From the NCBI GenBank assembly GCA_947626805.1, contig CANQTR010000012.1:1-32019 (forward strand): a DNA stretch of 32,019 bases. Reading direction: 5' to 3'. This stretch comes from an uncultured Clostridia bacterium. Its GTDB lineage: Bacteria; Bacillota; Clostridia; Oscillospirales; CAG-382. The notes under the pieces are model-generated. The model had not been told where the DNA came from. It did not search any database and saw only the letters and a program-made list of their open reading frames with translations. This document shows positions 29,896-32,019 of this stretch, piece after piece; position 1 is the first letter of the stretch; each line of letters begins with the position of its first letter. The translations under genes were made by a program, and so were the position numbers.

Positions 29896-31623
29896 ATGAA
29901 ATTCCTGTATCGCTACCTTCGTCCGTTCGGGAAAGCGATGTTACTGGGGCTGTCCATCAAATGTTTCGGCACGCTTATCGAGCTTGCGCTACCGTATATC
30001 CTCAGCCATATCGTCGACGAGGTCGTCCCGCACGACGGGCGGCTGAGCATGATTCTCGTGTGGGGGGCCGCGATGGTGCTGTGCGCCCTGCTCGCGATGC
30101 TTGCGAACGTGAAAGCGAACCGCATGGCGTCCCGCGTCGCGCGGGACGGCGCGGAACGGATTCGGCACGACCTGTTTCACCGCACGATGACCCTCTCCGC
30201 AAGCCAAATCGACGCGTTCACCGTCCCGTCGCTGGAAGCCCGTATCACCACCGACACCTACAACGTCCACGCCTTCATCGGGCAAATGCAGCGGCTCGGC
30301 GTCCGCGCCCCGCTGCTGCTGGTCGGGGGCATTTTCGTCACGCTGGTCATGGACCCGTTCCTGTCGCTCATCATGCTCGCGGTCATGCCGATGATTTTTT
30401 GCGCCGTCTACCTGGTTTCCCGTTGCGGGTCGCGGTTGTACGCCGCCGTGCAGCGCTCGGTCGACGGAATGATTCGCGTCGTCCGCGAGGACGCGCAAGG
30501 AATTCGGGTCATCAAGGCGCTTTCCCGCGTCGAAAAGGAACACGAACGCTACGACGCGGTCAACCGCCGCCTCGTGAAGGCCGACCGGCGCGCCGCGCTG
30601 ACGATGGGGTCCGTCAACCCCATCATGAACCTGCTGATGAACCTCGGCATTACCTTCGTCATGCTGCTCGGCGCTTACCGCGTCCTCGACGGGCAGACCG
30701 CCCCCGGACGTATCATCGCCTTCACGCAATATTTCACCATGATTTCCAACGCAACGCTTTCCGTCACGCGTATTTTCATGCTCTATACCAAGAGCGCCGC
30801 CTCCGCCCGGCGTATCGCCGAGGTGGTCGACGCGCCGAAGGACCTCGCCGTCCTGCCGGAATCCGAGTTTCCGCCCCGCGAAGGCGAGCCGTATCTGGTT
30901 TTCGACGACGTTTCCTTCTCCTATCTCCCCGGCAAGCCGCTGATAGACCGCCTGTCCTTTTCCCTGCAAAAAGGGCAAACGCTCGGCATCATCGGCTCGA
31001 CCGGCAGCGGAAAAACCACCCTGACCCACCTGCTCATGCGGTTCTACGACGTGAACGGCGGCGCCGTCCGTATCGGCGGGAAGGACGTCCGCACGATACC
31101 GGAGGAGACCCTGCACACGCTCTTCGGCGTCGCCATGCAGAACGATTTCCTCTACGCGGACACGATTCGCGAAAATATCCGTTTCGGACGGGACCTGCCG
31201 GACGAAGCCGTCGTCCGCGCCGCGAAAATCGCGCAAGCCGACCCGTTCATCTCCGCCCTGCCGGACGGCTATGACCACATCCTTGCGCAAAAGGGCGCGA
31301 ACCTCTCCGGCGGGCAGAAACAACGGCTGCTGATTGCCCGCGCGCTCGCCGCGAATCCGGAAATCCTCATCCTCGACGACTCCTCGTCCGCGCTGGACTA
31401 CCGCACGGACGCGAATCTCCGCGCCGCCATCGCGAAGGAGGTCACGGGGGTGACGTCGGTCGTCGTCGCGCAACGGGTCAGTTCGGTCAAGCACGCGGAC
31501 CTGATTCTCGTGCTGGAGGACGGCAGACTCGCCGGCATGGGCAAGCACGAGAAATTGCTCGAAACCTGTGCAATTTACCGGGAAATCAGCGATTCACAGA
31601 TGGGGGGTGCGATTCTTGACTGA
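29896..31623 (+). CDS. ABC exporter subunit with degenerate ATP site
   Basis: A 575-residue half-transporter: six membrane helices (to ~residue 310), then a nucleotide-binding domain with Walker A GSTGSGKTT (~367-375), signature LSGGQKQRL (~470) and Walker B ILILDD (~490). The residue after the Walker B Asp is Asp instead of the catalytic Glu, and the switch His is replaced by Gln (VAQRVSS). Such changes mark the degenerate-site partner of heterodimeric exporters such as TM287/288. ATG 29896 has GAGGTGA 9 nt away; the in-frame ATG 29887 is too close. The next gene overlaps by 8 nt and would supply the consensus catalytic site. Substrate unknown; drugs, lipids or peptides are all possible. Confidence 0.9.
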   Translation: MKFLYRYLRPFGKAMLLGLSIKCFGTLIELALPYILSHIVDEVVPHDGRLSMILVWGAAMVLCALLAMLANVKANRMASRVARDGAERIRHDLFHRTMTLSASQIDAFTVPSLEARITTDTYNVHAFIGQMQRLGVRAPLLLVGGIFVTLVMDPFLSLIMLAVMPMIFCAVYLVSRCGSRLYAAVQRSVDGMIRVVREDAQGIRVIKALSRVEKEHERYDAVNRRLVKADRRAALTMGSVNPIMNLLMNLGITFVMLLGAYRVLDGQTAPGRIIAFTQYFTMISNATLSVTRIFMLYTKSAASARRIAEVVDAPKDLAVLPESEFPPREGEPYLVFDDVSFSYLPGKPLIDRLSFSLQKGQTLGIIGSTGSGKTTLTHLLMRFYDVNGGAVRIGGKDVRTIPEETLHTLFGVAMQNDFLYADTIRENIRFGRDLPDEAVVRAAKIAQADPFISALPDGYDHILAQKGANLSGGQKQRLLIARALAANPEILILDDSSSALDYRTDANLRAAIAKEVTGVTSVVVAQRVSSVKHADLILVLEDGRLAGMGKHEKLLETCAIYREISDSQMGGAILD

Positions 31624-32019
31624 GCCGAAGAAAAAATCCAGAGCGCACCTGCTCCCGCGCCTGTTCGGGTACCTGCTGCAGAATTGGCCGCTCGCCCTGC
31701 CGGCTGTCGTCTGCTCCCTGCTCGCGAACTACCTCGCCCTGCTCGGTCCGCAATACCTCGGGCAGGGAATCGACGCCATCAGCCTCGAAAACGGGGTGCA
31801 ACTGGACGTGGTCTGGGCGAGTTTCTGGCGCATGCTGCTCTGCTACGGCTGTTCGGCGGTGCTCGCCTACCTGCTGACCTTCCTTATGACCAACCTCAGT
31901 CAGCGTATCACCTACCGTATGCGCAAGCAGTTGTTCGAAACGCTCACGACCCTGCCGGTCTCCTACTTCGACACCCACCCGACCGGCGACATCGTCAGCC
32001 GTATCTCCTACGACATCGA
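31616..32019 (+). CDS. ABC exporter partner subunit (partial, window end)
   Basis: The first 134 codons of the second half-transporter. A basic cytoplasmic start is followed by membrane helices, and the coupling-helix pattern LPVSYFDTHPTGDIVSRISYD is typical of TM288-type exporters. The start is TTG 31616 after GGGGGGTG, inside the last codons of the previous gene. The nucleotide-binding domain lies beyond the window, so completeness of its active site cannot be checked. Confidence 0.9.
   Translation, partial: MTEPKKKSRAHLLPRLFGYLLQNWPLALPAVVCSLLANYLALLGPQYLGQGIDAISLENGVQLDVVWASFWRMLLCYGCSAVLAYLLTFLMTNLSQRITYRMRKQLFETLTTLPVSYFDTHPTGDIVSRISYDI

Overview
This is a contiguous chromosomal segment from a GC-rich member of the Bacillota, most likely class Clostridia (Oscillospirales-like). 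The reasons are a holB-ricT pair, a ylxM-ffh-rpsP-khpA-rimM-trmD block, an HPr with both His15 and Ser46, type II pantothenate kinase, a clostridial SpoIID/peptidoglycan-binding protein, and vegetative TTGACA/TATAAT promoters with AAAGGAG-type ribosome binding sites. Coding density is very high and no gene-free stretch exceeds 300 bases. I see no rRNA, tRNA, CRISPR array, transposase or prophage.

Layout. 1-1716 (+): the tail of one lipoprotein gene and two complete tandem paralogues. 1717-1971: a palindromic intergenic element with two near-identical hairpins. 1972-4664 (-): holB then ricT, the latter with a long Arg-rich N-terminal extension. 4789-6132 (+): coaW and a small helix-turn-helix gene that overlap by about 100 nt. 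6115-7056 (-): three small clustered genes, one proline-rich with hydrophobic tail segments. 7102-7635 (+): a small membrane protein. 7707-9524 (-): a SpoIID-like protein with three peptidoglycan-binding repeats. 9749-10522 (+): an XRE regulator.

10606-15771 (-): a tightly packed run uvrC-rsmD-coaD-enolase superfamily enzyme-2-hydroxyacid dehydrogenase. 15889-16149 (-): ptsH with its own promoter. 16281-22578 (-): ylxM-ffh-rpsP-khpA-rimM-trmD, followed not by rplS but by a polytopic envelope protein and two single-span DUF4330-like proteins, all with 4-15 nt or negative spacing. 22697-24955 (-): a ClpC/ClpA-type ATPase lacking the usual middle domain. 25114-27814 (+): a membrane-anchored protein, rubredoxin and a GT-C-type glycosyltransferase. 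27864-29732 (-): a DUF362 protein and a glycine/arginine-repeat membrane protein. 29896-end (+): a heterodimeric ABC exporter, the second subunit cut by the window end.

Most genes are housekeeping (translation quality control, SRP targeting, CoA synthesis, nucleotide excision repair, replication clamp loading). The less ordinary content is the tandem lipoprotein array, the small-gene/SpoIID neighbourhood, the M-domain-less Clp ATPase, the envelope genes appended to the trmD operon, the coaW overrun, and a terminator/promoter overlap between clpC and ylxM. I found no convincing new defence or mobile system.
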